DNA of 64,000 nucleotides from Mixophyes australis (taxonomy: Eukaryota > Chordata > Amphibia > Anura > Limnodynastidae): contig JAVHZZ010000003.1 of the NCBI GenBank assembly GCA_036250195.1, forward strand, positions 19,498,504 to 19,562,503, given 5' to 3'. A program made the position numbers and the translations under genes. The notes below the pieces were generated by a model that saw nothing but the letters and a program-made list of their open reading frames with translations, searched no databases and was not told the DNA's origin. Of the stretch, positions 11,082 to 22,964 are shown piece after piece (within the stretch, counting starts at the first letter, position 1; each line of letters starts with the position of its first letter).

Positions 11082-12360
11082 GTGCGTATGAAACAGTTTT
11101 TCCTGCACTCTTTTTTGCATAACAATAAATTAGAGGTTGTAAGAGAAAAAATAGAGAAGGATGTTTAAAAATCTTTGAAACTCTATTAAAAAAAAAATGC
11201 ATGGAATAGGTTTTAATACAACATTCAGCCCCTAAATGTAAATGTCTCCTACGTAAGTAGTGCATGTGTGTATATGGAAGTGTGCACAACAGTACACAAT
11301 GTGGTAATAATGGGGGGATAGGCTCTTCTTCTGCAGTTATTTTTATTCTGTGTCTTGATGAGGCATTTAGTCAGTCAGGAAATGTTCTTAAAAATGTCAA
11401 ACCTCCAGCAGATAAAATGACTGGACTCACAATCCGCTATAAAACCACAATTTAACCCCTTTCTGCCAGTGAGGCCTGCGACACATTACACATTAATAAC
11501 CTCTGCAATAACAGACATGCAGGACGCAGTCAGTAGCAAAGGCAACAACCACAATTGTCACTTAGGAGTCCTATGCCTGCATAAGTCTGTCATGCTCTAC
11601 AGCCTTAGTTGCCCACATTATAAAACCACTTCCAGTGTTGCATCAATGCCCGTCATTCGTTGTGCCCACTTGCCAGACATTTTTATACTACAGTCCCCAT
11701 CATACATGCTCACTAACCTTGGCAATAATTGCAATTGTTTTTCATGTTAAATGCTCATTTTCATTAAATTTGCGAAGCCAAGAGAATTATAATGGAATTG
11801 GAGAGTTGCATCTATTTATAAGAGAAGGGGTACTGGGCATAGAGACATTTACACCATTTTCTAGAGACAAACCCGTCCTTGGAAATTAAAGCCAGTTGTC
11901 ACTTAAGTGTATAATACTCATTTACTAAAAACCTGTCTTATAGGATAACACAACACAACATAGGGTGACAGATCTTCCATGTAATTACACTGCCCTTGTC
12001 ACAGTATATACCTAATTAATACACTACTGTGCCCAGTGTGACTGTTGGATAAAGACCACTGACCCAGTGACTTGCTGGAGACCCAGGGCTGTTGAATTTG
12101 TGACACTTTCTATCCAAAATACCAAAATTAAATATTTTGCGCAGCTAGGTACATGTTTTTGCATAAAACGTATTTGCACAGTACAAGAAGGACTTAGTAG
12201 TATCACCTTGTGTGTCTGCCCGGGGTGCAGCACAGGAGGGGTTAATGCCTGCCCTTCCGCATTGCACTTGTACTTCCCTTACACTTTGCCATGACACCAT
12301 GTATTACATACTGCGCACACAGATCACACTGTACAAGTCACAATTTACACATAATCAGCG
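11082..12360. other. Intergenic, nothing recognised
   Basis: Several short open frames between 11264 and 12294, none with a recognisable domain. Confidence 0.45.
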
Positions 12361-12363
12361 GTT

Positions 12364-12410
12364 TTGGTTAGTCTTTGGTTAGTTTGGTTAGTCAGTCTTT
12401 GGTTAGAACT
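12364..12410 (+). repeat. Short GGTTAGT tandem
   Basis: Degenerate repeats of TTTGGTTAGT and GTTAGTC, four to five units. Confidence 0.6.
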
Positions 12411-12527
12411 TTATTAGCCCCATGGATCCCCATTCGCAGGCTGAGAACTTTGCACCCCCCTTTTTTCATTTTCCCTTTGGGACTTATTCCACGTATTGCC
12501 CCCAGGGCAGTCAGTCACAGCCTCTGG

Positions 12528-12528
<1 letters not shown>

Positions 12529-12600
<72 letters not shown>
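12529..12600. repeat. (TA)n microsatellite
   Basis: About 70 bp of TA repeats. It generates Tyr-Ile poly-dipeptide frames on both strands, which are not genes. Confidence 0.97.
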
Positions 12601-12601
<1 letters not shown>

Positions 12602-13890
12602 CATATAGATGGGATTCATGTACACACACATCTGGGAGTTTCATCTGTGTACAGATCTCCTGCCAGCACGGCCGGGCTGAATTACTGCAGAGAGACACAA
12701 ACCTCCACGCTGACATACATAGGATCCCTTCAACACATACAGAGGCGTCTGATTCTCTATTAACCCTACAAGACACATACATGCAACAATTTGCAACTAT
12801 CCCTCCAAAAAAAAGCCAGCTCCCTGCACTCCGGATACACGTTAACACAAAAGTAACCTCAATGCAGACTTCTGCGTCTTCCAACTTGCAACATTGTAAA
12901 GGGTTTAGAACCCTGTGTGATACAAAGTATCAGTTCCTCATATCAATCCTAACACCTGGCACAGGACTGCATGTTCAATAGGCACTTAGAACTTCTACCC
13001 CAGGGCAGATAGCAGAAGCAGCTTGTTCCAGGGATTAGAGGCACAGTACAGTGTGACAATGATACAACACAAGAGGCTCTTACCTGGTAATCTCCTTCCA
13101 CTGGGGATGCCTTTTGCAGTGTGGCGATGGAATGTGGCAATGGGCAGGTGAGCAGATCTGACTCCTCCTATCCAATGTGTTGCTGAATGGCTGTCAGGTC
13201 CCCTCTTCCCCCCCCTCTGACTGCTGTACACACCCCTGATGGTTGCTCAACACACTTCCTTTATCTTGTGCCCTTACCAGAAGAATGTGAGAAGCAACTA
13301 ACCAGGAGCTGCACTGCCAGGGTAATTGCTCTGGCAACACAAGCTGGAAATAAAGTCAATGTTTATTGCTCTCCGTTCGCTGTTGTTTTCACCATTTACA
13401 TCTTGCACACTGGGAGGTACAGTGCAGTGTGCTGCTGCTCTGCTCTGCATGGCAGGAATGCGTTAAAAGTTACACAATGATCCCTCAGGATAGAGATAGA
13501 TACTATCTCCAGATTAGCTAGAGCTCCAACATATTCTGCAGCGAGGTACAAAGCCTGAGGTGCAGACAGGATCTAGCAGATACAGAAAATAACAGCACCT
13601 AAGTAGCCTGGATGTTAATTGCGATGTTTTCATATTAAAGCTGCAGTGAGAGACAGTGAGGTGAGAAAAGTGGAGCATTCTGGAGATATTTTACACATTA
13701 TAGTTAAGGGAATTGAAAGTAAAAAAAAATGTAAATGCAGATAACATAATACAATTGCTGTGCTGCCTTAAGCATGTACCTAGGTTGTCTATATGGCAAA
13801 CACAGCAATGGACACTGAACTGATTTTCTCAAGAGTATGGCAACAACAAGTGAACAACCAGTACAAGATTGTAATGGACAGCAAATTGGA
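12601..13890. other. Intergenic; one possible splice donor
   Basis: On the minus strand, CCAGTGGAAGGAGATTACCAG followed by GTAAGAG (13083 down) has the form of an exon end and 5' splice site. It sits in a frame that could begin with ATG at 13140. Nothing else supports an exon. The rest is unrecognised. Confidence 0.25.
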
Positions 13891-13910
13891 GGGGGGGGGG
13901 GGGGGGGGGG
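13891..13910 (+). repeat. Poly-G run
   Basis: Twenty consecutive G. Confidence 0.95.
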
Positions 13911-14310
13911 AATACAGTACAGGTCATCCACTTGTACAGCGTACAAGCTGATCTAATATGAGCTGGTATTGTGTAAAATTCTTATCTATGTACACATGGA
14001 TGTAGATGTTCAGATATCTTACCATGCACACAGAACATTACTTGAGAAATGTTCTCTTTTAAACAGGATCATATTGCCCTCTCCTGCCATGTTTACTGCC
14101 CCCAGTGCTCTGGTCACCAGTCTCTCCCTCTCTTGTCCCTACTCCTCTCGTGCTGTCTGTCATCAGTCACCATGGTAAAGGGCTTGTGTCACCTGACCCA
14201 GCTCACCTGTCACTCACATCCCCTTACTGCTGGGAACGTAGATTCTCCCTTTCTAGCAGTGAAAAGGTTTTCAGAGCACATGGCTGGCAAGTCAGACAGC
14301 CTAGGCCGGA
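13911..14310. other. Intergenic, nothing recognised
   Basis: Overlapping frames at 13969-14441 have no recognisable domain. Confidence 0.45.
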
Positions 14311-14325
14311 GGGGGGGGGGGGGGG
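14311..14325 (+). repeat. Poly-G run
   Basis: Fifteen consecutive G. Confidence 0.9.
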
Positions 14326-14586
14326 AAGGTGATTGGCAATCCACCCCTGCTCATGGCTGCTTCTTTAACGACAGAGCCACCTGCTTTTCACTTAACGTCT
14401 ACATGCTCTGGGTCAGCCACTGCCTCACCCACAACTTATGACTTTTCTGCAGTAGGGTGGCCCCATTCCTGTACTCATGCCCTAGATCCCATCTTATCTA
14501 AAATTGGTTCTGGTGTTTACATGCTCTAACACAGGCTTGGATGTCACCCAAACCTATGCTGTAGCAAATTAATACATACTTTAGAC

Positions 14587-14994
14587 CAGTGCTTTTTTTG
14601 TAAGAAAAAAGGTGCCGGAACTCACATCATGTAGCCAATCACTGTACACACACTCACACACGTCAGTTGTGTAACGAAACTCAGCGGTCACCGCCCGCAG
14701 TAAGCTCTCAGCACGCGACCACACGACGAATCACAAGCTGAGCAGCGCCACAAGCCGAGCAGTGCCATCACAACTAACGTGGACTAAGCATGCAGGCATC
14801 GGACTGGACACACAAGCAGCCCGCATGCACCGTTTTAATGATGTTGCCGCCGACCCGCTACGCTCGACAGGGCAATTCAAGTCCACGTGAACCAAACATC
14901 AAATGTTCAAAAGTTACTTTTAAAACCTGGAAAACCCGTCAAAAAAAGGTGCCGGAACTCAGTTCTGGTGAGTCCTATGACAAAAAAAGCACTG
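14587..14994. mobile_element. hAT-type MITE with CAGTGCTTTTTTTG ends
   Basis: A 408-bp element with CAGTGCTTTTTTTGT at the left and its reverse complement at the right. Both ends also carry a GGTGCCGGAACTCA block, but in direct orientation. Flanks are CTTTAGAC (14579-14586) and CCTTAGAC (14995-15002), an 8-bp duplication with one mismatch, as expected for hAT elements. No coding capacity; the interior is moderately GC-rich. Confidence 0.82.
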
Positions 14995-15002
14995 CCTTAG
15001 AC

Positions 15003-15855
15003 TAAATGAGCTGCCGTTTGTTTTCGCTATGGATACCCAGAGCTTGCACTCTATATTTTCCTGCATATAACTGGCAATGTAAGTGGTGATTCTTGTTACA
15101 CACCTCTGAGATGCTTTGCACACGGATTTCACTTTAGGGATAGCAGACTGTGCCGTGTGGCACACAAGAGGGGCACACATACCGAGGTGGGTGTCACAAG
15201 TGAAACTTGCACTATGGTTTTCACACTTTGCACTATAGCTGGTGAATACCAGTCATGTTACAAATGTTCTGTACACTCAGCTCCTGAAGGTTATTGTGGC
15301 TTATTGTAGGTCTGTGTAGAGAATATTGGTGGGCACCTCGGAATTTCTCTCACAGTGTTCACAGGAAGAGTCACATAACACAGTCAGTGGCTCGTTTATC
15401 AAGGAATTATCATATACAGTAAGTGTTTTGTGCCTTGTTCTAACGATCATAAGTAAACAGGACCCTCTCTACCTCTGTATTAGACTTAAAGCAGGGCAAG
15501 TGCGTCAACACAGGTCATAAAAATCGATGGTGACTTCTGTCAATATGTATCGCCAACACATCTATACACAGCTATATACTGTATATTAACACTGCCTGGA
15601 TTGCCCTCGTTTTAAAATGAAATCTGCATTGCCAGTATTTATAGGATATGAGTGAAGATGGGTTCATTGATTTGGCCGTTTCTTAAATCCGGACTAATTC
15701 TAATCCCTGATTACAAAGCAGCAGTGATTAGTGATAATCTATTACTGCAGCTCCGCTGGTCCATCATTATTTGTGTGGGAGCTGGTACCGCAGTTATAAT
15801 GGGTCCTCTCTCACTAGACATAGACCTCAGTCTTGGTCCTGACGTCATGGGACTG
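15003..15855. other. Intergenic, nothing recognised
   Basis: No supported feature. Confidence 0.45.
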
Positions 15856-15858
15856 ACA

Positions 15859-16794
15859 TGGTCTGATTCATTAAGGAAAGTAAAGCAAAAAAAGGAGTAA
15901 CCATGTTGCATTGGAGGGAAGGGGGGCGGGGGTAAATTTAAAATGTGTGGACTGATTCATAGTTGGGATAGGACATGCCCTAGATCAACTTTAATTTTCA
16001 GTGTAAAATTAAAGCTATCAAGTATTTGTGTGCTATATGAAAAAACAGCCAGTATATTACTTATGTGCAAAATAATTAACTAATTTACATCCCTTGAATT
16101 GTGACATGGTTTGTCCAGGAGCAAACTTAGGCTAGGTACACACTGAAGAATTTTCCTACTGACGTGTTATCTCAAACAATTGTACCTACGACTGAAGGTC
16201 CGATCAGTCTGATGATTCATGCATACACACTGACACGATTTACCTTCAGATCTGTGCTCTTCATCTGGTCCTTTGTCTGGTCCTCTAGTCCGGAGAATGA
16301 GAGCACAATATTCATACATTCATTCTTGTCACATTGTCACGCTGATTAAAACTGCCTTGTTATAATTATCCACATGTCCTAACGAATTTCGTTAGCTTCT
16401 GTTACTCTGAAACGAAACATTCTGTCTCAGAACGAACAAATGAATTATTCCTTCTACAGCACTCTCTACATTTATTCACTGGGACCTTCATTGCTAGCAT
16501 CGGCTGAAAAGAGCCCGACTCTGTAAACTCTATGGAGATCGTCAGCATGAGTGCATACACACTACATGATTGGTCGGTGATTGGTCGGAAAATATTAAAC
16601 AGTTCGACCAACCAAATGAGACGATAAACGAAACTTTAGAACGACTTTCGACCATCGTGTCACTATACACACTAACCCGACTTCTGACCAAACGGTGGTA
16701 TGTCGGCTGATTTGCCCGATTATTGGACAAAAACACTCCAGTGTGTGCCTATCCGAACTCCTTTTTTGCCTACTTTCCATAATGACTCAGGCCC
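15859..16794. mobile_element. MITE (CTGATTCATTAAGGAAAG type), interrupted
   Basis: The left part (15859-16126) aligns with the complete element at 56474-56794: CTGATTCATTAAGGAAAGTAAAG, ATGTTGCA(T/C)TGGAGG, CCTAGATCAACTTTA, and ACATGGTTTGTCC. The matching right end (TTTTTTGCCTACTTTCC, then ACTCAGGCCC) appears only at 16758-16794. The two halves are split by another element. ACA flanks the whole (15856-15858 and 16795-16797). Confidence 0.78.
16127..16755. mobile_element. Nested MITE with GGCTAGGTACACACTG ends
   Basis: Inserted inside the 15859-16794 element. The left end GGCTAGGTACACACTG is matched at the right by the reverse complement of GGATAGGCACACACTG. The interior repeats GATTGGTCGG and CGACC-type blocks. 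The exact edges are uncertain by a few bases because the target duplication is not clear. Confidence 0.7.
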
Positions 16795-16802
16795 ACACTG
16801 TT

Positions 16803-17008
16803 TAAAGTAAAGTGAGTTCAATTCTAGCCACGACCCTATCTGTGCAGAGTTTGTATGTTCTTCCCTCTGCTTACCTGGCTTTTTCTCCCACAGTCCGAAA
16901 CCATACTGGTAGGTTAGTTGGCTTCTGGCAAAATAGACTCTAGTCTGTGTGTGTGGAGATGGGTGCAGGGAATTGAGATTGTAAGCTCCATTGAAGCAGG
17001 GACGTATG
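16803..17008 (+). mobile_element. tRNA-derived SINE, copy 4, decayed and 5' truncated
   Basis: Retains GAGTTCAATTCTAGCCACGA (B box region), GCAGAGTTTGTATGTTCTTC, CATACTGGTAGGTTAG, TAGTCTGTGTGTGTGG and GATTGTAAGCTCCATTGAAG. The tail is lost. It is one of the more diverged copies here. Confidence 0.75.
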
Positions 17009-17599
17009 TTAATGACTACATATCACCAAGGCTTAAAAAACATATATGTCCATTAAGTTTATGTTATTATATAGCCTAGTAGTGTTGATTTTGTACTTGG
17101 CACCCCCTAGATAGGAAGCGACACCAGACTGTTTTTTAGGATTTAGAAGATGCAGTTTTACTCTTGGAGTATGTGCGCTTAAGAGTTATTGTTTTGTTTC
17201 ATATTGATTTTGTACTTTTTGGACCCTCACTGTCCAATGAGCAAGTGTGGGGGGTGGGGCCATGGTGATGTGATTTGCATAATCAGGCCCTGCCCACTGC
17301 TGCATGATGATGTGACCTGCCTCCTAGTTCATCGGAGGCCGGGGCTGATAATGCGAAACGCATTATCAAGGTTCCTTACACCTCACAAGAAAGAGAAGCA
17401 GGAGCCGTGAGGGAGGGAGGCCTGCTCTGCCTCGAGTGAAATTCGCTGCCTGAAATACGGGAGCCTCCCGGATATTACAGAGGTGTATATAAAAGGCTAC
17501 ACTTACAGTGAAGAATATATTTTGCTGCTGATGGCAAAAACATCTTTCTTCCAGTTGTATTGATGTCCCTCTGACAGCTGAGCAGTCTTCAGTACGAAA
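17009..17599. other. Intergenic with a probable CTCCCGG repeat fragment
   Basis: 17240-17480 carries GGGGTGGGGCC, CGTGAGGGAGGGAGG, AATTCGCTGCCTG and GGGAGCCTCCCGGATATT. These look like part of a dispersed amphibian repeat also hinted at 5710-5760. No gene. Confidence 0.35.
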
Positions 17600-18320
17600 A
17601 ACTCATTAGACAAATCTTTGGCTTGACCTCAGATACATTTATACACAGTAAGTAGGTCACCTCTAAGGTACCTTAATAAAATTGCCAACCTCCGAACCAC
17701 CCTCTCCAGTTCGCCTGTGTTCTTCTTGTGGACTGGTGCCCATAACTCTGTCCCATATTTGCGATGTAGTCTACCAAGTGACTTGACAATATGGTATATA
17801 CTATGCTTGCATCATGGACATCTATACCCATTTCGATACATTACAGGATTGTATGTACCTTTACAGCAGCTGCCTGGCACTGTGCACTAATATTCAGCCT
17901 ACTGCCTACTAGTAGTCTTAAGCCCTTTTCCATCTCAGTTTTTCTCGATTGTATTTACCATTTAATGTGTCAGTAGCATAGTTATGACCAAAGCCTAGAT
18001 GAATAACCCCACATTTATCCATGTTACACTCCATCTGCCTACAATTCCCTTCCACATTTATAACTCTATATAGTTTACTGCAAAAATAGACACCATGCCC
18101 TCTACGTCATCCACAAGGTCATTAACTATATTAAAAATGACAGAAATTAATACTGATCATTGTGATCCCCACTAACATCTGTAACCTACACTGAATTTAT
18201 TAGGCATTTATAATGAATGACCCTCTGTTTTTCTATCCACAAGCCGGCTCTCAGCTCATGTACATACATTTGCTCTTAGTCCTAGTGTTATCACCTTCTG
18301 TACCAATCTGTTCTATTATT
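17600..18320 (-). pseudogene. Old CR1-like LINE fragment (RT 3' region)
   Basis: Aligns end to end, with many indels and substitutions, with the two younger minus-strand LINE copies at 23.6-24.9 and 53.3-54.6 kb. Shared landmarks are CTTCTTGTGGACTGGTGCCCA, TGGCACTGTGCAC, GCCTACTGCCTAC, ACCCCACATTTATCC and ACAAGGTCATTAA, in the same order. The reading frame is destroyed. It represents an earlier wave of the same LINE lineage. Confidence 0.7.
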
Positions 18321-19492
18321 CTCATTTAAAATGAAACAAAACAGTTTGTATTCCAGGGCAGCGGGGATGGTTGCTCTGCATCATGGTAAAGGCTTACGGT
18401 TTGTCAAAAAACAAAGTACATTAATGTGACCCTATGGAGAGACTGGTGATGAGATCTCACCCCTGCACCAGATAATTGTGTGTTTCTCCATTGAAGAATT
18501 TCCATTCTGCCCTCTAGTAATACGGGGTCAGTAAAGATGAGATAGGAAGACGTCTCCTCTTAGACTTGTTGCTGTGGATTCCCAACAGGTCTCAGCTTGC
18601 TCCAGCAATCAGTTTGCGCTGAGATAACTCTGCTATCATCCTGCTTCTTTTTAAACTTTAACATTGGCAACAGTTAAAATAACGCTCCTAAATATTTCAT
18701 AATATTGACCCTGGTCCATCTAATTGATAACATTATAAGGAAACGGTCAGCACTGATCGCAAGTGACTTGTGTTCAACATCCATCTGTATTTTGATTGAA
18801 TGATCAGTTACATGAAAGATTTAACTTTTTTTTTTTTTATAACCTTTTAGTTATAACAGCAGATTATAAAAATACAGGTCATTAAACACTTTAAATATAG
18901 ATGACAAAAATTGCAAGAAGGAAAAAAAAGCATAAACAGAGCGTAAATAGAATATAACGTTAATAATAATTCAACAATAATGTAAATTTCAGATAAATGC
19001 CAGAAGCTAATGACCTAGTGTAAATATTTAATTAGGAGAACCATATTACCAAAATAGAGAGAGTTGGGGGCACAGGAGAGATGAGAAAGACTGCTGGATT
19101 TTTTAATTGTTCTAGGGGGATTGAAGGTAAGGGAACGGGGTGGGAGGGGGAGGAGCTTTCATTAGGGAGGTAAGTCCACACTCAGGGGTCCACCACACCT
19201 AAATGAGATGAGGGGGAGCAAGTTAGACAAGAGGAGGGAAAAAAGGAAGCAGAAGAAATAGTGTTGTCCAGAGTAAAAGTGGGGAATCGCACGAATGAGA
19301 AGAAGAGAGAGTCGAAGGATGAAAGGCAGAGGGTAAAGACGCATAAAGGGGAGCACAGGGGACTTAGGAGGAGCCAGCATGTTGCCGCTATTATAGGAGT
19401 ACCATGGGCCCCAAACTTTGTGAAAAGAAAATACTGTGTCGTGGAGGAGGCTTGTCACATATTCCATGCAGGTAGTGTGCCAGATTCTGTTC
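18321..19492. other. Intergenic; A-rich then purine-rich block
   Basis: 18820-18960 is A/T-rich with a poly-T run; 19060-19340 is strongly purine-rich (GA). Two overlapping 107-110 codon frames on opposite strands (19162-19584) have no recognisable domain. Confidence 0.4.
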
Positions 19493-19499
19493 ATAACAG

Positions 19500-19700
19500 G
19501 CAGCAGGGTGGCCTAGCGGTTAGCGCTTCTGCCTTACAGCACTGGAGTCATGAGTTTGATTCCCGACCATGGCCTTATCTGTGAGGAGTGTGTATATTCT
19601 CCCCGTGTTTGCATGGGTTTCCTCCGGGTTCTCTGGTTTCCTCCCACACTCCAAAAACATACTGGTAGGTTAATTAGCTGCTAACAAATTGACCATAGTC

Positions 19701-19747
<47 letters not shown>

Positions 19748-19853
19748 GGGAATTTAGACTGTAAGCTCCAATGGGGCAGGGACTGATGTGAGTTCTCTGT
19801 ACAGCGCTGCGGAATTAATGACGCTATATAAATAAATGGTGATGATGATGATG
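19500..19853 (+). mobile_element. tRNA-derived SINE, copy 5, well preserved
   Basis: A box TGGCCTAGCGGTTAGC (19509 on) and B box GTTTGATTCCC (19554 on) mark an RNA polymerase III-type tRNA head. The body and GATGATG tail are intact. A (TG)n run of about 45 bp at 19703-19745 sits where other copies have a short TG stretch. ATAACAG flanks both sides (19493-19499 and 19854-19860), a 7-bp target duplication. Confidence 0.92.
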
Positions 19854-19860
19854 ATAACAG

Positions 19861-20665
19861 CCACTCTAGAGGATTGCAAGGCCTTCTTCCAGTCACTGGG
19901 TATCTCAAGTTTGAAAGGTTTTACTTTTTCAGTAAGGAAACTGAACAGACTGGTAACCTCCTGAGTCTCACACTTCCTCTTACACTAAATATCTCCTTAC
20001 CCTTGAATTCCCAAGTAGGGTGAAAAAAAAAATGGTAAAACGGTCAACAGCCTTTATTGTAATAAGAAGTGTTTGGGCAGAGGGCTGGCATGCCAACAAA
20101 GGTTAGGTCCAAGTGGTCAACAAAATAAGGGAGGACATGAGGAAGAACCATGAGGCCAGATCTTAGAAATCTCCGACAATACTTGACCCCCGTCCATTTT
20201 GTGAGCTGTCGCTACCACCAAACTGCCAACCAAAAGGCCATTTCACACCTTAAATTGGAATCTGCTCCCCATACAATCAATGCCCTCTACAAGGCATCCT
20301 GCAAGTCCGAATGACATATGTTGATGCCCATCAGACATGTGCACACTCTCCAGTCCATATAAACTTAGCATGAGATCTTCAAGATGTCTTGGTTGAGATA
20401 ATCTACAACATTTCTAATTCTTTTCTAGGCTCCCATAGATGGTCCAAGTGAAGGTAAGATAAGTCCATCCCTGGTGGCGTTAAGGACCAGTTCCATAAAA
20501 CACACAGAAGGCAGGTCATGAAAGACACGCACAGCAGGACATGGAGTAGGCCTGAGGATGATGATGATCTCTGGGACAACTTGAGTCTGATACATTCCTA
20601 TTATTCCCATAGATCGTCTCCAAATATGAGTTCCCACATATCCAAGTAGAGAATCGCTGGGTACC
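19861..20665. other. Intergenic, nothing recognised
   Basis: No repeat partner found within the window and no convincing frame. Confidence 0.45.
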
Positions 20666-21070
20666 TGTCACGAGCCGCGGCGGTACTCACAGCTGCCGCG
20701 GCTCGCTTCCTGTGCCCCCTGGCGTCCCGGCCGTCACCTTGACGACCGGGAAGTAATTTCTGCTTAGCACCCGACCGTTGCCAAGGCAACGGTCGGACGC
20801 TTATCATTGTAGCGACGCGTCCCGGCAACAGGGAACAGCCGGGCGCGTGCGCAAAGTTAAAGAAATAGCTTCAAAGCTATTTAGGTGTAATTTATTAATT
20901 AGCAGGGGTCTGTGTTATTTCAAGGCTAGGCTCTGATTGGTTGTTTGTTGTATTTAGGGCAGTGAGGTCTGCAGCCGCACTGCCGATTAAAGTTTTGTTG
21001 TCCCAGTCTTGCTGACCTGCTTCTGTTCCCTTGTACCTGTCCTGTGGATACTCTGTCGAATTTATCGTGT
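20666..21070 (+). mobile_element. Gypsy LTR, first copy (3' truncated)
   Basis: Starts TGTCACGAGCCGCGGCGG. It aligns with 22327-22700 through GGCTCGCTTCCTG, GGCGTCCCGGCCGTCACC, CCGACCGTTG, AAAGTTAAAGAAATAGC, GGCTCTGATTGGTTG and TGACCTGCTTCTGTTCCC. Similarity stops at TCGTGTATGAC (21070), where sequence jumps to a gag-like region. The last roughly 250 bp of the LTR, present in the second copy, are missing. Confidence 0.82.
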
Positions 21071-21430
21071 ATGACGAGATGTATGTCTCTTGTATGTTCC
21101 GGAACTTTAAGGAGAGAATACTGCGTTGAATTCCGTAGATGGTCGCCTGATAGTGAATAGAATGATCCAGCGTTACGCAGCCAGTTTCGCCTAGGACTGT
21201 CAGAGCAGATTAAAGATTCACTTGTGCAGTACCCTTCTCCCACCTCGTTAGAGAATCTTATTCAACTCGCCATTAAAATTGACAGGAGAATTAAGGAGAG
21301 GAAGACAGAGAAAGAGGCATCTTCCTTTTCGTCTGCATTTATTCCCGTTCCCACGGATGTTGAGGAACCTATGCAGTTAGGGACGTGTTGCCTCTCTCCT
21401 GAGGAAAGAGACAGAAGACAGTTCCGTTAG
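21071..21430 (+). pseudogene. Gypsy gag remnant (C-terminal part)
   Basis: Frames around 21071-21223 and 21224-21430 read as the end of a Gypsy capsid protein: ENLIQLAIKIDRRI, then EEPMQLG and LSPEERDRR. In Gypsy elements this stretch sits just before the zinc knuckle. The knuckle itself is absent: the frame ends and reverse transcriptase begins at once, so a deletion has removed the nucleocapsid, protease and RT start. Not functional. Confidence 0.75.
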
Positions 21431-22260
21431 ACCCTGTATCGACTATCGAGGACTGAATCTCATTACAGTCAAGAACACCTATCTTCTTCCCCTCATCTCC
21501 GTATTATTCGATCAGCTTAGAGGTGCTATAGTCTTCACTAAAATCGATCTTCGTGGAGCATATAACCTCATCCGTATCAAAGAAGGAGATGAATGGAAGA
21601 TGGCGTTCAATACACATTCTGGCCACTATGAATATCTGGTCATACCGTTGGGTCTTAGCAACGCACCTGCAGTATTCCAAGATCTGATTAATGAGGTTCT
21701 TCGAGAGTTCCTTGACTATTTTGTGGTTGTCTATTTAGACAATATCCTCTTTTATTCTAAATCATTATCCATACATCAGGGTCACGTCAAACAGGTTCTA
21801 CAGAAATTGCGAGAACACCACCTTTACACCAAACTAGAAAAGTGTGAGTTTGAGGTACAGAAAGTATCCTTTCTGGGTTACATAATCGCTTCTGAGGGAT
21901 TCTCCATGGATCCTACCAAGGTCCAAGCTATCCTGGATTGGGTGCAACCAAATAATCTCAAGGCGGTGCAGATGTTCCTGGGCTTCGCCAATTATTATAG
22001 AAGGTTCATTCATGGTTTTGCTGACATTGTGGCTCCTATTGTCGCCCTGACCCTCAAAGATATGGATCCAACTAACTGGTTGCCCCAAGCAGTAACCACA
22101 TTTGAAAGCTTGAAGAAAGCCTTTGTATCCGCTCAGGTCCTTAGACACCCAGATCCTGAAAAACCATTTGTTCTGGAGGTCGATGCCTCTGACGTCGGTG
22201 CCGGCGCTATCTTATCGCAGAAGGACCCTCATACTCATCGCCTTCACCCATGTGCGCTCC
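21429..22260 (+). pseudogene. Gypsy pol remnant: RT and start of RNase H
   Basis: An open frame, with ATG at 21600 inside the RT, covers RT blocks in order: DYRGLN, FTKIDLRGAYNLIRI, LGLSNAPAVFQDLIN, VVVYLDN, LEKCEFEV, then FLGFANYYRRFIHGFA. The RNase H start FVLEVDASDVGAGAIL follows near 22165. The catalytic YxDD box reads YLDN, so its second aspartate is lost. RNase H breaks off at about 22255-22310, and integrase is missing entirely before the next LTR. A dead internally deleted element; the family is Ty3/Gypsy with good certainty. Confidence 0.9.
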
Positions 22261-22326
22261 TGGGTTCCGCGAAGACAACTTCATGCTACAAGACATCTGA
22301 AGGAGTTCTTCAAAAAATTTACCCAC

Positions 22327-22945
22327 AGCCGCCGCGGCTCGCTTCCTGCACTCCCTGGCGTCCCGGCCGTCACCTTGATGACCGGGGCATCATTTCCGCT
22401 TAGCACCCGACCGTTGTCAAGGCAACGGTCAGATACTTATTGTAGCACCACGTCCCGGCAACGGGACAGCTGGGCGCGTGCGTAAAGTTAAAGAAATAGC
22501 TTGAAAGCTATTTAGATGTAATTTCTTAATTAGCGGGTGTCTGTGTGTTATTTCAGAGCTAGGCTCTGATTGGTTGTCTGTTGTATTTAGGGCAGTGAGG
22601 TCTGCAGCCTCACTGCCGGTTACAGCTTTGCTGTCCCAGTCTTGCTGACCTGCTTCTGTTCCCTTGTACCTGTCCTGTGGATACTCTGTCGGATTTCTCG
22701 TGTATGACCCCCTGCTTGGATTTTGACTCTGCCTGTTTTCTCGTGACCATTGACCTGTCTGGCATGTACCTCGAACTCTGCAACTTTGCCTGTGACCCCG
22801 ACCACTGGCGTGTTATCTGACTACTCTGCTTGCTTGTGACCCTTGACCTTGGCTATCGTTTGACTACCCGCTGCTTTCTACCAGTCTCCTGGCCTGCCGC
22901 TGTGGTCCTGCATTACCAACCCACACTACATATGGAGTTAAGTCC
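22327..22945 (+). mobile_element. Gypsy LTR, second copy
   Basis: Homologous to 20666-21070, but lacks the first 25-30 bases (TGTCACGAG part) because pol sequence joins directly at CCCACAG. It continues beyond the first copy through a run of CTGACC/CTGCTT pyrimidine-rich motifs to about AAGTCCTGGGGGCA (22940s). The 3' edge is approximate. Confidence 0.78.
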
Positions 22946-22964
22946 TGGGGGCATCTGAGTACCG

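Noticed and set aside
19162..19584. 107-110 codon frames on both strands
   Set aside because: Purine-rich composition keeps both strands open; no domain, and the frame runs into a SINE.
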